Source: Gammaproteobacteria bacterium
GTDB taxonomy: Bacteria; Pseudomonadota; Gammaproteobacteria; Ga0077536
Length of the DNA: 64,000 nt
NCBI GenBank assembly: GCA_016209015.1
Contig: JACQWY010000026.1
Span: forward strand, 47,507-111,506
Reading direction: 5' to 3'
Numbering within the stretch: position 1 is the stretch's first letter; each line of letters starts with the position of its first letter. Shown here one piece after another: positions 26,333 through 34,331 of the stretch. The translations under genes were made by a program, and so were the position numbers. A model generated the notes under the pieces. The model had not been told where the DNA came from, made no database searches, and saw only the letters and a list, made by a program, of their open reading frames with translations.

Positions 26333-26913
26333 GGCGCGTTCCTCGCGAACACGACGAAACGCACGTCGGCCTCGAGCACGGTCTCGGCGATCGTCTTGCG
26401 TTCGAAGCGGAGCACGTCGAGCGCGAGCGCGGGCGCGGCGTCGATCGTGCCGTCGATGAAGCGCCGCAGTTGCGGATAGGCCGCCTTCAACGGGAACGCG
26501 AGCTGATAGCGCGCGATGCGGCCGCCGCGCACGAGCGCGAGATCGTAGTTGCCGCGATCGAGCACGACGCCCGCCGCGTGCGCCTGCTCGAGGATCGTGC
26601 CGAGCAGCGCGGGCACGTCGGCGCGCGTGGGCAGCGCCTCGATCGCCCGCTCGGGACTCGCGGCGAGCGCGCGCTCGCCGTGTTCCCGCGCCAGCCCCTC
26701 GAGCGTGACGACTCGATGCTGGAGCACCGCGACCGCCGCACGCTGCGGCACGTAGTACCCGCGATAGCCGACGGCGCAAGTGACGAGCGCCGCGACCCCG
26801 ACGATGCCCGGCACGCCGAAGCGGCGCAGCCGCCAGACGAGATAACCCGCCCAGTCGACGGCGACCGGTGCCGTCTGGCGATCGGCAGCGAGGAGGCGCG
26901 GGACGGCGCTCAC
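26329..26913 (-). CDS. PilO/GspM-like inner-membrane assembly protein
   Basis: 194 residues. It has a membrane helix at about 33-53 (GVPGIVGVAALVTCAVGYRG), then a helical segment with heptad character (AVAVLQHRVVTLEGLAREHG). A ferredoxin-like C-terminal domain follows (LGTILEQAHAAGVVLDRGNY, RYQLAFPLKAAYPQLRRFI, and the ALDVLRFERK strand), matching PilO/GspM organisation. It would pair with the PilN-like protein upstream to form the periplasmic scaffold of the inner-membrane platform. Both ends overlap neighbours by 4 bases. Confidence 0.77.
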   Translation of the reverse strand: MSAVPRLLAADRQTAPVAVDWAGYLVWRLRRFGVPGIVGVAALVTCAVGYRGYYVPQRAAVAVLQHRVVTLEGLAREHGERALAASPERAIEALPTRADVPALLGTILEQAHAAGVVLDRGNYDLALVRGGRIARYQLAFPLKAAYPQLRRFIDGTIDAAPALALDVLRFERKTIAETVLEADVRFVVFARNAP

Positions 26914-27440
26914 AGCGCGGCGCTCCAGTCCGCCGAGACCTGGAACTGGATCGGATGCTCGGGATCGTCGACGCGCACTTCGTGGCTGTCGAGCATGGGC
27001 GTGCGCACGACGTCGATCGTCGCGAGCCGCTTCACGTAGGCGAGCGCATCCTCGAGCGTGCGGGCCTGCGCCGTGATGCGCACACGGCGCTTCACGCGAT
27101 CCGGCTCGAGGCCGAGCAGCGCAATCCTGCCCGCGCTATCGCGGCTCGCCGCCTCGAGCTCGGAGAGCAACGCGGACCACGGCACGACGAGCTCGACGAA
27201 GCCGGCGTCGCGCTCCGGCGCGGATTTCTTCGCGCCGCGCTGCACCTTGCCCGCGGCGGCGGCCGCGGTGCGCAACGCGTCGAGCCGGCTCTCGAGGCCT
27301 TCGCGCTGCGCGACGAGGTCGCGCGCGAGCACGCTGGAGAGGAGCAGCAGCGCGATGCCGGCGATGCCGAGCGCGGTGCCGGGACGGCGCGGCAGGCCGG
27401 GCGCCCGCGCGAAATCGAGTTGCACGACGCGCGGCCTCAT
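26910..27440 (-). CDS. PilN-like (GspL C-terminal-like) inner-membrane assembly protein
   Basis: 176 residues starting at the ATG at 27440. The cytoplasmic start MRPRVVQLDFARAPGLPRR matches the short N-terminal peptide through which PilN binds PilM. One membrane helix (ALGIAGIALLLLSSVLA), a coiled segment (REGLESRLDALRTAAAAAG) and a small periplasmic alpha/beta domain (RIALLGLEPDRVKRRVRITA, LEDALAYVKRLATIDVV) follow. Family knowledge places this with PilO and PilM in the alignment complex. It overlaps both neighbours by 4 bases. Confidence 0.78.
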   Translation of the reverse strand: MRPRVVQLDFARAPGLPRRPGTALGIAGIALLLLSSVLARDLVAQREGLESRLDALRTAAAAAGKVQRGAKKSAPERDAGFVELVVPWSALLSELEAASRDSAGRIALLGLEPDRVKRRVRITAQARTLEDALAYVKRLATIDVVRTPMLDSHEVRVDDPEHPIQFQVSADWSAAL

Positions 27441-28249
27441 GCGAATTGCCGCCGGAGGCTCACGAGCCTGCCCGGGAGGGTCTCGCGCGCAGCGCCCTCC
27501 TCGAGCCAGCGCAGGTCGAGACCGTTCGCACCGCGACGCAGGCCGACCGGCGCGTCGACGTAGATCGCGCCCGCGTCGGGCTCGATGCTCGTCAGCGCGC
27601 CGAGGCGGCGCAGACGTTTCAATTCCGTGGGCCAGTCGGGCCCGCTGCGCAGGTTGTACACGCGCTGCCAGGCGCCGCCGCGAAGATGCACCGCGGCGAG
27701 TGCCTCTTCCTCCACGCACACGAACCATGCGTCATCCGCGGGCAGCGCGGGCCGCCAGCAGTTGTAGGCCGTCACGAGATGCGGCTGCAGAGAGACGAGC
27801 TTCAGGCGCGCGCGTTCGACGACGCCGGCGAGCGCGGACTGCAGGGCCGGATCGAGCGCCGCGCCGAGCGGGTGCGCGCCGGGTGCGAGCGCCGAGAGCG
27901 TGACCGCCCAGCCGAGCGCGGCATCGCCGAACAGGCTCTGGAACACGTGACGCGCGTGGTCGATCCGTTCGGCCTCGTGCGTCAGCGCCGCGGACCAGGG
28001 CACGAGCGCATAACGCACCCAGTGGTTCGAGAGCACGATGCGCACGTTCGCGTCGCGCCATCCGGCATCGCCGCTCAGCAGCTCGTCGAGCGCCGCGAGC
28101 GCCGGCTGCCAGTCGCCGCGCGGGCCGCCGGCGACCTCGAAGCCGAGCTCGGCGACGGCGCGCGGCGCGATGCCGCGCTTGAAGCGCGTGAGGAGCACGC
28201 GCCGCGGCCCGAGGAACACCCCGACCTCATCACGCCATAACGGTGACAC
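27437..28249 (-). CDS. PilM/GspL-like cytoplasmic actin-fold assembly protein (divergent)
   Basis: 270 residues from a GTG at 28249, which has AGAGG six bases upstream and overlaps the end of gspE by 20 bases. Longer in-frame extensions run antisense-like through gspE and are rejected. The sequence is weakly conserved but compatible with the cytoplasmic GspL/PilM fold: VGVFLGPRRVLLTRF at the N-terminus, VRIVLSNHWVRYALVPW, HVFQSLFGDAALGWAVTLSA, then a second subdomain with VVERARLKLVSLQPHLVTAY. Position between gspE and the PilN-like gene supports the call. It would couple the GspE ATPase to the membrane scaffold. Confidence 0.72.
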   Translation of the reverse strand: MSPLWRDEVGVFLGPRRVLLTRFKRGIAPRAVAELGFEVAGGPRGDWQPALAALDELLSGDAGWRDANVRIVLSNHWVRYALVPWSAALTHEAERIDHARHVFQSLFGDAALGWAVTLSALAPGAHPLGAALDPALQSALAGVVERARLKLVSLQPHLVTAYNCWRPALPADDAWFVCVEEEALAAVHLRGGAWQRVYNLRSGPDWPTELKRLRRLGALTSIEPDAGAIYVDAPVGLRRGANGLDLRWLEEGAARETLPGRLVSLRRQFA

Positions 28250-29918
28250 GATTGACCTCTTCCAGGCTGGTTTCGCCGCGCCGCACGAGCCCGAGCGCCG
28301 TGGTCCGGATGAGCCGCATGCCGCCGCGCAGCGCGAGCTCCTTGAGTTGACGGGTCGGCACGCGGGCGATGATCGCCTCGCGCAGCTCGTCATCGAGCAC
28401 GAGCAGCTCGCCGATCGCCTTGCGGCCGCGATAGCCCGTGCCGCGGCAGTGGCCGCAGCCGCTGCCGATGCGGAACTCGAAATCGCGCACCTCGTCCGGA
28501 TCGAGCTTGGAATCGCGGAGCAGCGCGGGATCCGGCACGACGGGCGCCGCGCAGTGCGTGCACACGAGGCGCACGAGACGTTGCGCGAGAATGCCGCTCA
28601 GCGCGGCGACGAACGAATAGGTGTCGATGCCCATGTGCGTGAAGCGGCTCATGACGTCGAACACGTTGTTCGCATGGACGGTCGTGAACACGAGATGGCC
28701 GGTGAGCGCACTCTGGATCGCGATCTGCGCGGTCTCGGGATCGCGGATTTCGCCGACCATGATCTTGTCCGGGTCGTGACGCAGAATCGAACGCAGGCCG
28801 CGCGCGAACGTGAGGCCCTTCTTCTCGTTGACCGGGATCTGCAGCACGCCGGGGAGCTGGTATTCGACGGGATCCTCGATGGTCACGATCTTCTCGAGGC
28901 CGGTGTGCGTCTCGGAGATCGCGGCATAGAGCGTCGTCGTCTTGCCGCTGCCGGTCGGGCCGGTGACCAGCAGCATGCCGTAGGGCAGCGCGCTGAGCCG
29001 GCGCAGCGGCAGGATCACGTCCGCCTCGAAGCCGAGCACGTCGAGCCTGAGCCCGTTCATCTGGCGGGTGAGCGTCTGCTTGTCGAGCACGCGCAGCACG
29101 GCGTCCTCGCCGAAGACGCTCGGGATGACGGAGACGCGAAAGTCGATCGGCCGGCCCTCGATCGCGATCTTGAAGCGGCCGTCCTGCGGCACGCGGCGCT
29201 CCGCGATGTCGAGATCCGACATGACCTTGACGCGCGAGATGACCTGCTCCGAGACTTCGATGCCCGGCACGGCGGCGATGTGCACGAGCACGCCGTCGAT
29301 GCGGTAGCGCACCGCGAGCCCGCCGCCTGTCGTCTCGAGATGGATGTCGCTCGCGCCCGCGCGCAGCGCGTCGTAGACCGTCGAGTGCACGAGCTTGACG
29401 ATCGGGCTCGAGTCCTGGCTGATGGAGACGAGCGACAAATCGTGCACGACGCCGTCGTCGACGTGCTGCGCGCCGGCGCCGGGCAAAGCCGTGTCGATCG
29501 CGCGCAGACCCTGCTGGTGGCGTGCGAGATAGGCCTCGAGGTCGGCGCGTCCGGCGAGCGCCCAGGCGAGCGGCGCCGCGCTCTTGAGCTCGAGCCAGGG
29601 CCGCAGTTCCGCGTCGAAGGGATCCGCGATCACCGCGAGCGGCTGCCCGGGCTCGCCGACGATCGCGCAGCGCCGTTGCGCGGCGTCCGTCGCGCTCAGG
29701 ATCTCGAAGCGGGGCGGCAGGCCCGCGAGCTCCGCCGCGGAGACGTAGCGATAGTCGAAGCTCGCGGCGAGCGCGGCGGCGAGCGCCTCGGGTTCGAGCC
29801 CGGCGCGCGCCTCGAGCGCCTCGAGCGCGGACTGGCCGGTCTCGACGGCGGCATTCAGCGCCGCGGTGATCGTCGCGTCGTCGAGCAGGGCGTCGAAGCG
29901 TTCCGGCGCGGCGCTCAT
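28230..29918 (-). CDS. gspE: Type II secretion ATPase GspE
   Basis: 562 residues from the ATG at 29918, which overlaps the gspF stop by 4 bases. An N-terminal N1E-like domain (to about 165) precedes the secretion ATPase core: SPIVKLVHSTVYDALRAGAS, DIHLE, Walker A GPTGSGKTTTLY, Asp box (IVTIEDPVEYQ), Walker B (ILRHDPDKIMVGEIRDPETA) and the His box (TGHLVFTTVHAN). The tetracysteine zinc motif (CTHC and CGHC) is present, as in GspE and PilB. It would drive pseudopilus assembly. The operon context with GspF and GspG directly upstream fits the usual gspE-F-G group, although in this locus the transcription order is G-F-E. Confidence 0.93.
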   Translation of the reverse strand: MSAAPERFDALLDDATITAALNAAVETGQSALEALEARAGLEPEALAAALAASFDYRYVSAAELAGLPPRFEILSATDAAQRRCAIVGEPGQPLAVIADPFDAELRPWLELKSAAPLAWALAGRADLEAYLARHQQGLRAIDTALPGAGAQHVDDGVVHDLSLVSISQDSSPIVKLVHSTVYDALRAGASDIHLETTGGGLAVRYRIDGVLVHIAAVPGIEVSEQVISRVKVMSDLDIAERRVPQDGRFKIAIEGRPIDFRVSVIPSVFGEDAVLRVLDKQTLTRQMNGLRLDVLGFEADVILPLRRLSALPYGMLLVTGPTGSGKTTTLYAAISETHTGLEKIVTIEDPVEYQLPGVLQIPVNEKKGLTFARGLRSILRHDPDKIMVGEIRDPETAQIAIQSALTGHLVFTTVHANNVFDVMSRFTHMGIDTYSFVAALSGILAQRLVRLVCTHCAAPVVPDPALLRDSKLDPDEVRDFEFRIGSGCGHCRGTGYRGRKAIGELLVLDDELREAIIARVPTRQLKELALRGGMRLIRTTALGLVRRGETSLEEVNRVTVMA

Positions 29919-31099
29919 TTGATGCTCCCGGCGAGCTCGAAGATCGGAAAATACATGAGCACCACGATCACGCCGATCACGATGCCGATAAGCGCCATCA
30001 GAGCCGGCTCGATGAGCCGCGTCGCGACGGCCACGAAGCGCGAGAGCTCCTCGTCGTAGAACGCCGCGATGCGCTCCATCATCTCGCCCATGTTGCCGCT
30101 GCGCTCGCCGACCCGCAGCATGCGGGCCGCGACGGGCGTGGTGAGCGCGCGGTGCTCCAGCACGTCGGCGATGGAACGTCCTTCCGCGATCTCGCGCGTC
30201 GCGGCGCGGAACGCCGGGCGCAGGTTCTCGCCGAGCAGGCCCTCGGACATCTGGAAGGCCGGCACGACGGGAATGCCGCCGCGGACCAGCATGCCGGTCG
30301 TGCGATAGAGCCGCGAGAGCTGGTAGACATGGAGCTGGCGGCCGAGTGCCGGCACGCACGCCAGCAGGCGGCCCGCGAACGCGCGCGTCGCCGGGCGGAC
30401 GAGCAGCCAGACGAGCACGGCGACGCCGGCGACGGCGGCGATCGCGACCTCGGCGGCATGCGCCTCGAGGAGCTGGCCCCACTTCAACAGGAGCCGCGAG
30501 GCGAGCGGCAGATCCTGACCGAGGTCTTCGTAGATAGCGCTGAAGCGCGGCACGACGTAGCCCATGAGGAAGAACATCACGAGCACACCGACGACGCCGA
30601 GCACCGCCGGATAGATCGACGCATTGACGAGGCTCTTGCGCAGCAGATCGACCTGCTGCTGATACGCGACGTAACGCCCGAGCGCCTCGGTGATCGCACC
30701 CGTCCTCTCGCTCGCGCGCACCGTCGCGACGTAGAGTGCGGGGAAGCTCTCCGGATGCTCGGCGAGTGCGGCGGCGAGCGTCTGGCCTTCGAAGAGGCGC
30801 GCGAGGATTTGATCGAGCGTGCGCTTCACGCCGGGATTCGCCTCCTTCTCGGTGAGCGTCTCGATCGCCTCGACGAGCGGCAGGCCGGCGTCCAGCAGCG
30901 AGATCAGCTCCTGGCTGAACGTCACGAGCGGGACGCGCCGGCCGCGCCCGCCGAGCGCGAAGCCCGGCACCGCGGCGATCGAGATCACGCGCAGACCCTG
31001 CGTCCCGGCGAGGCGGCGCGCGTCCGCCTCGTCCACGGCGTCGAGCGACACCGAGAGCACGGCGTGCGCGGGGTTCAGGGCTTTGATGCGGAATTGCAC
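29915..31099 (-). CDS. gspF: Type II secretion inner-membrane platform protein GspF
   Basis: 394 residues, GTG start. It has the two-repeat T2SSF architecture with three membrane helices (about 160-185, 210-230 and 365-390). Diagnostic segments are LVTFSQELISLLDAGLPLVEAIETL, LNASIYPAVLGVVGVLVMFF-type membrane regions, RTTGMLVRGGIPVVPAFQMS and RVGERSGNMGEMMERIAAFY. Length is normal for GspF/PilC. It lies 4 bases downstream of gspG and overlaps gspE by 4 bases. The protein forms the membrane platform turned by GspE. Confidence 0.92.
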   Translation of the reverse strand: MQFRIKALNPAHAVLSVSLDAVDEADARRLAGTQGLRVISIAAVPGFALGGRGRRVPLVTFSQELISLLDAGLPLVEAIETLTEKEANPGVKRTLDQILARLFEGQTLAAALAEHPESFPALYVATVRASERTGAITEALGRYVAYQQQVDLLRKSLVNASIYPAVLGVVGVLVMFFLMGYVVPRFSAIYEDLGQDLPLASRLLLKWGQLLEAHAAEVAIAAVAGVAVLVWLLVRPATRAFAGRLLACVPALGRQLHVYQLSRLYRTTGMLVRGGIPVVPAFQMSEGLLGENLRPAFRAATREIAEGRSIADVLEHRALTTPVAARMLRVGERSGNMGEMMERIAAFYDEELSRFVAVATRLIEPALMALIGIVIGVIVVLMYFPIFELAGSIK

Positions 31100-31103
31100 G
31101 CGA

Positions 31104-31538
31104 TCACCAATTCGTCACGTCCGCGTCTTCGCCGGTGCCGCCCGGCCGGCCGTCCTTGCCGAGCGAGGAGAGATCGAAATCATTGTCGTGCGTGCCGGGG
31201 GCGGCATAGACGTAGGGATGACCCCAGGGATCGTTCGGCACGGCCTTCTTGAGATACGGGCCGCCCCAACCCGTCAGGTTCGGAGGCGCGGTATTGAGCG
31301 TGGCGAGACCCTCTTCCGTCGTCGGCAGCCGCCCGGCGTCGAGGCGGAACTGCTCGAGCGCCTTGTCGAGCGCGTCGAGCTGCGCGCGCGCCGCCTTCAC
31401 CTGCGACTTGCCGACCTGTGCGAAGTAGCGCGGCGCGACGAAGCCCGCGAGCAGGCCGATGATCACCATCACGACGAGCAGCTCGAGGAGCGTGAAGCCA
31501 CGCGCGGTGCGCGACGGGGGCAGAGAGGACTCAGGCAT
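31104..31538 (-). CDS. gspG: Major type II pseudopilin GspG
   Basis: 144 residues. The prepilin leader MPESSLPPSRTARG is cleaved before FTLLELLVVMVIIGLLAGFV, with Glu+5 present. The globular domain has the full GspG signature: QLDALDKALEQFRLDAGRLP, TEEGLATL, GWGGPYLKKAVPNDPWGHPY, and the calcium-loop tail SLGKDGRPGGTGEDADVTNW. This is the most canonical component of the locus. It overlaps the upstream kinase gene by 8 bases, tying the kinase into the operon. Confidence 0.93.
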   Translation of the reverse strand: MPESSLPPSRTARGFTLLELLVVMVIIGLLAGFVAPRYFAQVGKSQVKAARAQLDALDKALEQFRLDAGRLPTTEEGLATLNTAPPNLTGWGGPYLKKAVPNDPWGHPYVYAAPGTHDNDFDLSSLGKDGRPGGTGEDADVTNW

Positions 31539-33321
31539 AACGGGACTCCTTGGCGAGCGGCGCGCTGTGGCGCGGCCAGGTCACGCGGACGATCGTGCCG
31601 CGGCCGGGATTGGATACGAGCTCGAAGCGGCCGCCGGCGTGGTCGGCGCGCTCGCGCAGGCCGCGCAGGCCGAAGCCGCGGCGCTGCGCGGCGCCTTCGG
31701 CCTGCGGCACGAAGCCGACGCCTTCGTCGGCGATCTCGAGGATGCGCTCGTCGTCGCGGCGATAGAGCGCGACGGAAGCGCGTGCGGCCTGCGAGTGGCG
31801 CGCGACGTTGTTCAGCGATTCCTGGACGGTGCGGAAAATCGCGGTGCCGAGCGCGGCCGGTACGTCCTCGTCGGCGAGATCGAGGGCGACGTCGAGTCGG
31901 ATGGGCGGATAGATCTCGGCCCAGCGGCGGCAGAACCACTGCACGGCAGACACCGCGCCGAGATCGTCGAGCAACGCCGGGCGGAGATCCGTCGAGATCG
32001 TGCGCACCTCGTCGATCGTGCGCTGGACCTGTTCGACGAGCAGGTTCAGGACCCGCACCGGCGAGCCGAGGTCGGGATGCGAGACCATCTGCAGCACGCG
32101 TTCCAGCGAATACTTCACCGCGCTCATGGACTGGCCGACCGCGTCGTGCAACTCCTGCGAGAGGCGCTTGCGCTCGTCCTCCTGCGCCGTCATGAGCTGC
32201 GCCGAGAGCATGCGCAGCTCGTTGCGCGAGGCGCGCAGCGAATGCTCGGCCTCCTGGCGTCCCTGGATCTCGGCTGTCAGCGCCTCGTTCGCCGCGATGA
32301 GCTCGCGGGTGCGCATGATGACGCGCGCCTCGAGCTCGTGATTGAGCTGGGAGAGCGTCTGGCGCGCGTTCTTCAGCAGCGTGACGTCCGAGGCGACGAA
32401 GACGGCGTGGCTGTCCGTCGGCGCGCTGCGTCCGGCCGCCGCGGCGCGCATGCCGTGCAACTGCAGATGGAGCGCACGGCCGAGCACTTCGTCCTCGATC
32501 TCGAGATCGACCGGGCCCTGCTCGAGCTGCCGCCAGGCCATGTTGACCGCATGCCCGAACGCGCAGTCCGGACGCGCGCAGTCCGGACGCGCGCAGTCCG
32601 GACGCGCGCAGTCCGGATGCAGCAGTGCGTGCAGATCGGCGCCGAGCGCGCGTTGCACCGTGCCGATGCCCCAGCGCTCGATCGCGCGGTTCACGCGCAG
32701 CACCCGGCGCTCGCGGTCGATGAGGCTCACGATCTGCGGCAGCGCGTCCGCCGTGCACTCCCATTCGAGCTTCGCGCGGGCGATGGCCTCGTGGCGGTCG
32801 CGCGCAGGCAGATCCGCGCAGGCCACGCAATCCGCGCGGCTCAGCGGCCAGGGCGCGACGACGTCGTGCCACACCCGCGTCCAGCGCGCCGCGGCGCCGC
32901 GCGCAGCAGCCAGGCCGACGAGCACGAGGAACGCCTGACCGCACGGCAGGTCGAGCCGCCGGCACAGGCCATTTCCACCCCCCCGGCGCAGGACCCGGCG
33001 CAAGGCCACGGGCAGGGCCTTCGCGGGGACGGCGTGGGTCGCTTCCGGGAGGGCGAATGCCGCGGCCAGCGGCGACTCGGGGGCGAGCTCGATCGTGAGC
33101 CCGGCGTCGAGTCCGGGGACCCGGGCGCTCGCCAGGATCCGCAGGCTGCGGCGGTCACCGGGCTCGAGCACCGCGACGGAGGCACCGGGCAGGGCCGCGG
33201 CAATGCGTCCGGCGAGCTCGTCCGCCAGATGCGCGAGGCCGGCCGGCTGCGGCGCGCAGCACGGGCGCGGCACGCGGCGGCGACGGTCCGCACGGGCCTG
33301 TCTGCAGTGGATCGGGCTCAT
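31531..33321 (-). CDS. NarX/DegS-type sensor histidine kinase with a Cys-rich PAS insertion
   Basis: 596 residues. An N-terminal GAF-like region (about 20-150), a PAS-like region (about 185-320), a coiled segment (LSQLNHELEARVIMRTRELI) and a HisKA_3 dimerisation domain are followed by a HATPase_c domain. The phospho-accepting His392 lies in RLSQELHDAVGQSM. ATP-binding motifs are VQESLNNVARHS, IADEGVGF and GFGLRGLRERA. No membrane helix is seen, so it is likely a cytoplasmic sensor. A 15-base tandem repeat encodes four evenly spaced cysteines (LHPDCARPDCARPDCARPDC) in the PAS region. It is the first gene of the secretion operon and overlaps gspG, but no response regulator is adjacent. Confidence 0.9.
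   Translation of the reverse strand: MSPIHCRQARADRRRRVPRPCCAPQPAGLAHLADELAGRIAAALPGASVAVLEPGDRRSLRILASARVPGLDAGLTIELAPESPLAAAFALPEATHAVPAKALPVALRRVLRRGGGNGLCRRLDLPCGQAFLVLVGLAAARGAAARWTRVWHDVVAPWPLSRADCVACADLPARDRHEAIARAKLEWECTADALPQIVSLIDRERRVLRVNRAIERWGIGTVQRALGADLHALLHPDCARPDCARPDCARPDCAFGHAVNMAWRQLEQGPVDLEIEDEVLGRALHLQLHGMRAAAAGRSAPTDSHAVFVASDVTLLKNARQTLSQLNHELEARVIMRTRELIAANEALTAEIQGRQEAEHSLRASRNELRMLSAQLMTAQEDERKRLSQELHDAVGQSMSAVKYSLERVLQMVSHPDLGSPVRVLNLLVEQVQRTIDEVRTISTDLRPALLDDLGAVSAVQWFCRRWAEIYPPIRLDVALDLADEDVPAALGTAIFRTVQESLNNVARHSQAARASVALYRRDDERILEIADEGVGFVPQAEGAAQRRGFGLRGLRERADHAGGRFELVSNPGRGTIVRVTWPRHSAPLAKESRYA
32561..32620. repeat. 15-base tandem repeat, four units, inside the sensor kinase gene
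   Basis: Unit GCGCAGTCCGGACGC on the plus strand, starting at 32561, 32576, 32591 and 32606, the last unit slightly altered. In the kinase it encodes repeats of D-C-A-R-P. The period is a multiple of three, so copy-number change keeps frame. Confidence 0.9.
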
Positions 33322-33491
33322 GGTGATACCGGGATCGGGGCTCCATGCCGGGCGGGAATGCAGGGGAGGGTCGCCTGGCTCGTCGCATGTTCAGCGGCCG
33401 CCGGCCGCGATCACAGTGGGCCGGTCCTTTAGCTGGAGGTAAAGAATTGACCCCCGTAGTGGGTGAAACCCTGTAGCGGGTGGGATCCGCC

Positions 33492-34100
33492 TCAGCCGGG
33501 CCGGCGGCGCGCCTTCAGGGCCGCCATGACCTTCAGGACGCTCGGGACGTAGCGCCGGGTCTCGTCGTAGGGCGGGATCTGGCGGCCGTTGCGCTCCACC
33601 GCCCCCTCGCCCGCGTTGTAGGCGGCGAGCGCGAGCTCGACGTTGCGATCGAAGCGGACGAGGAGCTCGCCGAGGTAGCGCGTTCCGGCGCGGATGTTCT
33701 GCTCCGGATCGAAGGGGTCGGCGGCGCCGTAGCGCTTCGCCGTCGCCGGCATGAGCTGCATGAGACCCATGCCGCCCTTCGGCGAGACGGCGCGCGGGTC
33801 GAACCCGGATTCGACCGCGATCACCGCGTGCACGAGGTCGGATTGCAGCGTCGCGGCGGCGGCGGCGCGCTCGATCGTGCCGTGGTAGGCGGCGGCCCGG
33901 CGCTGCCAGCCGGCGGGACTCGCGATCGCCGCGGCCGCCATTTCCGTCGGCGTCCGCAGGATGAGGTGGTAGCGGGTGTCGGTCGGGACGTTCGTGAAAT
34001 GCGTGACCCCGCGCGCGTCCCGATAGGCGTAGATGTCCGCGCGCAGCGGGGCGGCTGCGGTCGTCGCGAGCAACAGAACGAAGGCGGCGGCGCGTTTCAT
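33492..34100 (-). CDS. Periplasmic lytic transglycosylase (SLT domain)
   Basis: 202 residues with a signal peptide (MKRAAAFVLLLATTAAAPLR). A short DUF4124-like start (DIYAYRDARGVTHFTNVPTD) is followed by a soluble lytic transglycosylase domain: catalytic Glu97 in AVIAVESGFDPRAVSPKG, GGMGLMQLMPATAKRYG, the NIRAGTRYLGELL helix and ALAAYNAGEGAVER. It cleaves peptidoglycan with 1,6-anhydro product formation. Such enzymes often open the wall for secretion machines. It lies 170 bases upstream of the kinase/secretion operon on the same strand and might be functionally linked, but the gap suggests a separate transcript. Confidence 0.92.
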   Translation of the reverse strand: MKRAAAFVLLLATTAAAPLRADIYAYRDARGVTHFTNVPTDTRYHLILRTPTEMAAAAIASPAGWQRRAAAYHGTIERAAAAATLQSDLVHAVIAVESGFDPRAVSPKGGMGLMQLMPATAKRYGAADPFDPEQNIRAGTRYLGELLVRFDRNVELALAAYNAGEGAVERNGRQIPPYDETRRYVPSVLKVMAALKARRRPG

Positions 34101-34331
34101 GGCTGCGCCAATCTACGCCCGGGCGCCGCAGCGGGGGCAGGTGGGGAAACACCGTAGACGCGGCCGCCCGGCCGCACAAAATCGCGCCGCGTCGCGTGCC
34201 CGGGAGGATCGTCAACAATGGTCACGCCCGCCCCGGGGCGGGCCGACCGAAATGCTTCCCGGCCTGCCGCCGCGTTTAGAGACAGTGGACCAAAACGCGA
34301 TAAACTCATGTGACCTATACTGGTACGCCCG

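Noticed and set aside
32561..32620. CRISPR-like direct repeats
   Set aside because: The units are 15 bases with no spacers and lie inside a kinase coding sequence; this is a simple tandem repeat.
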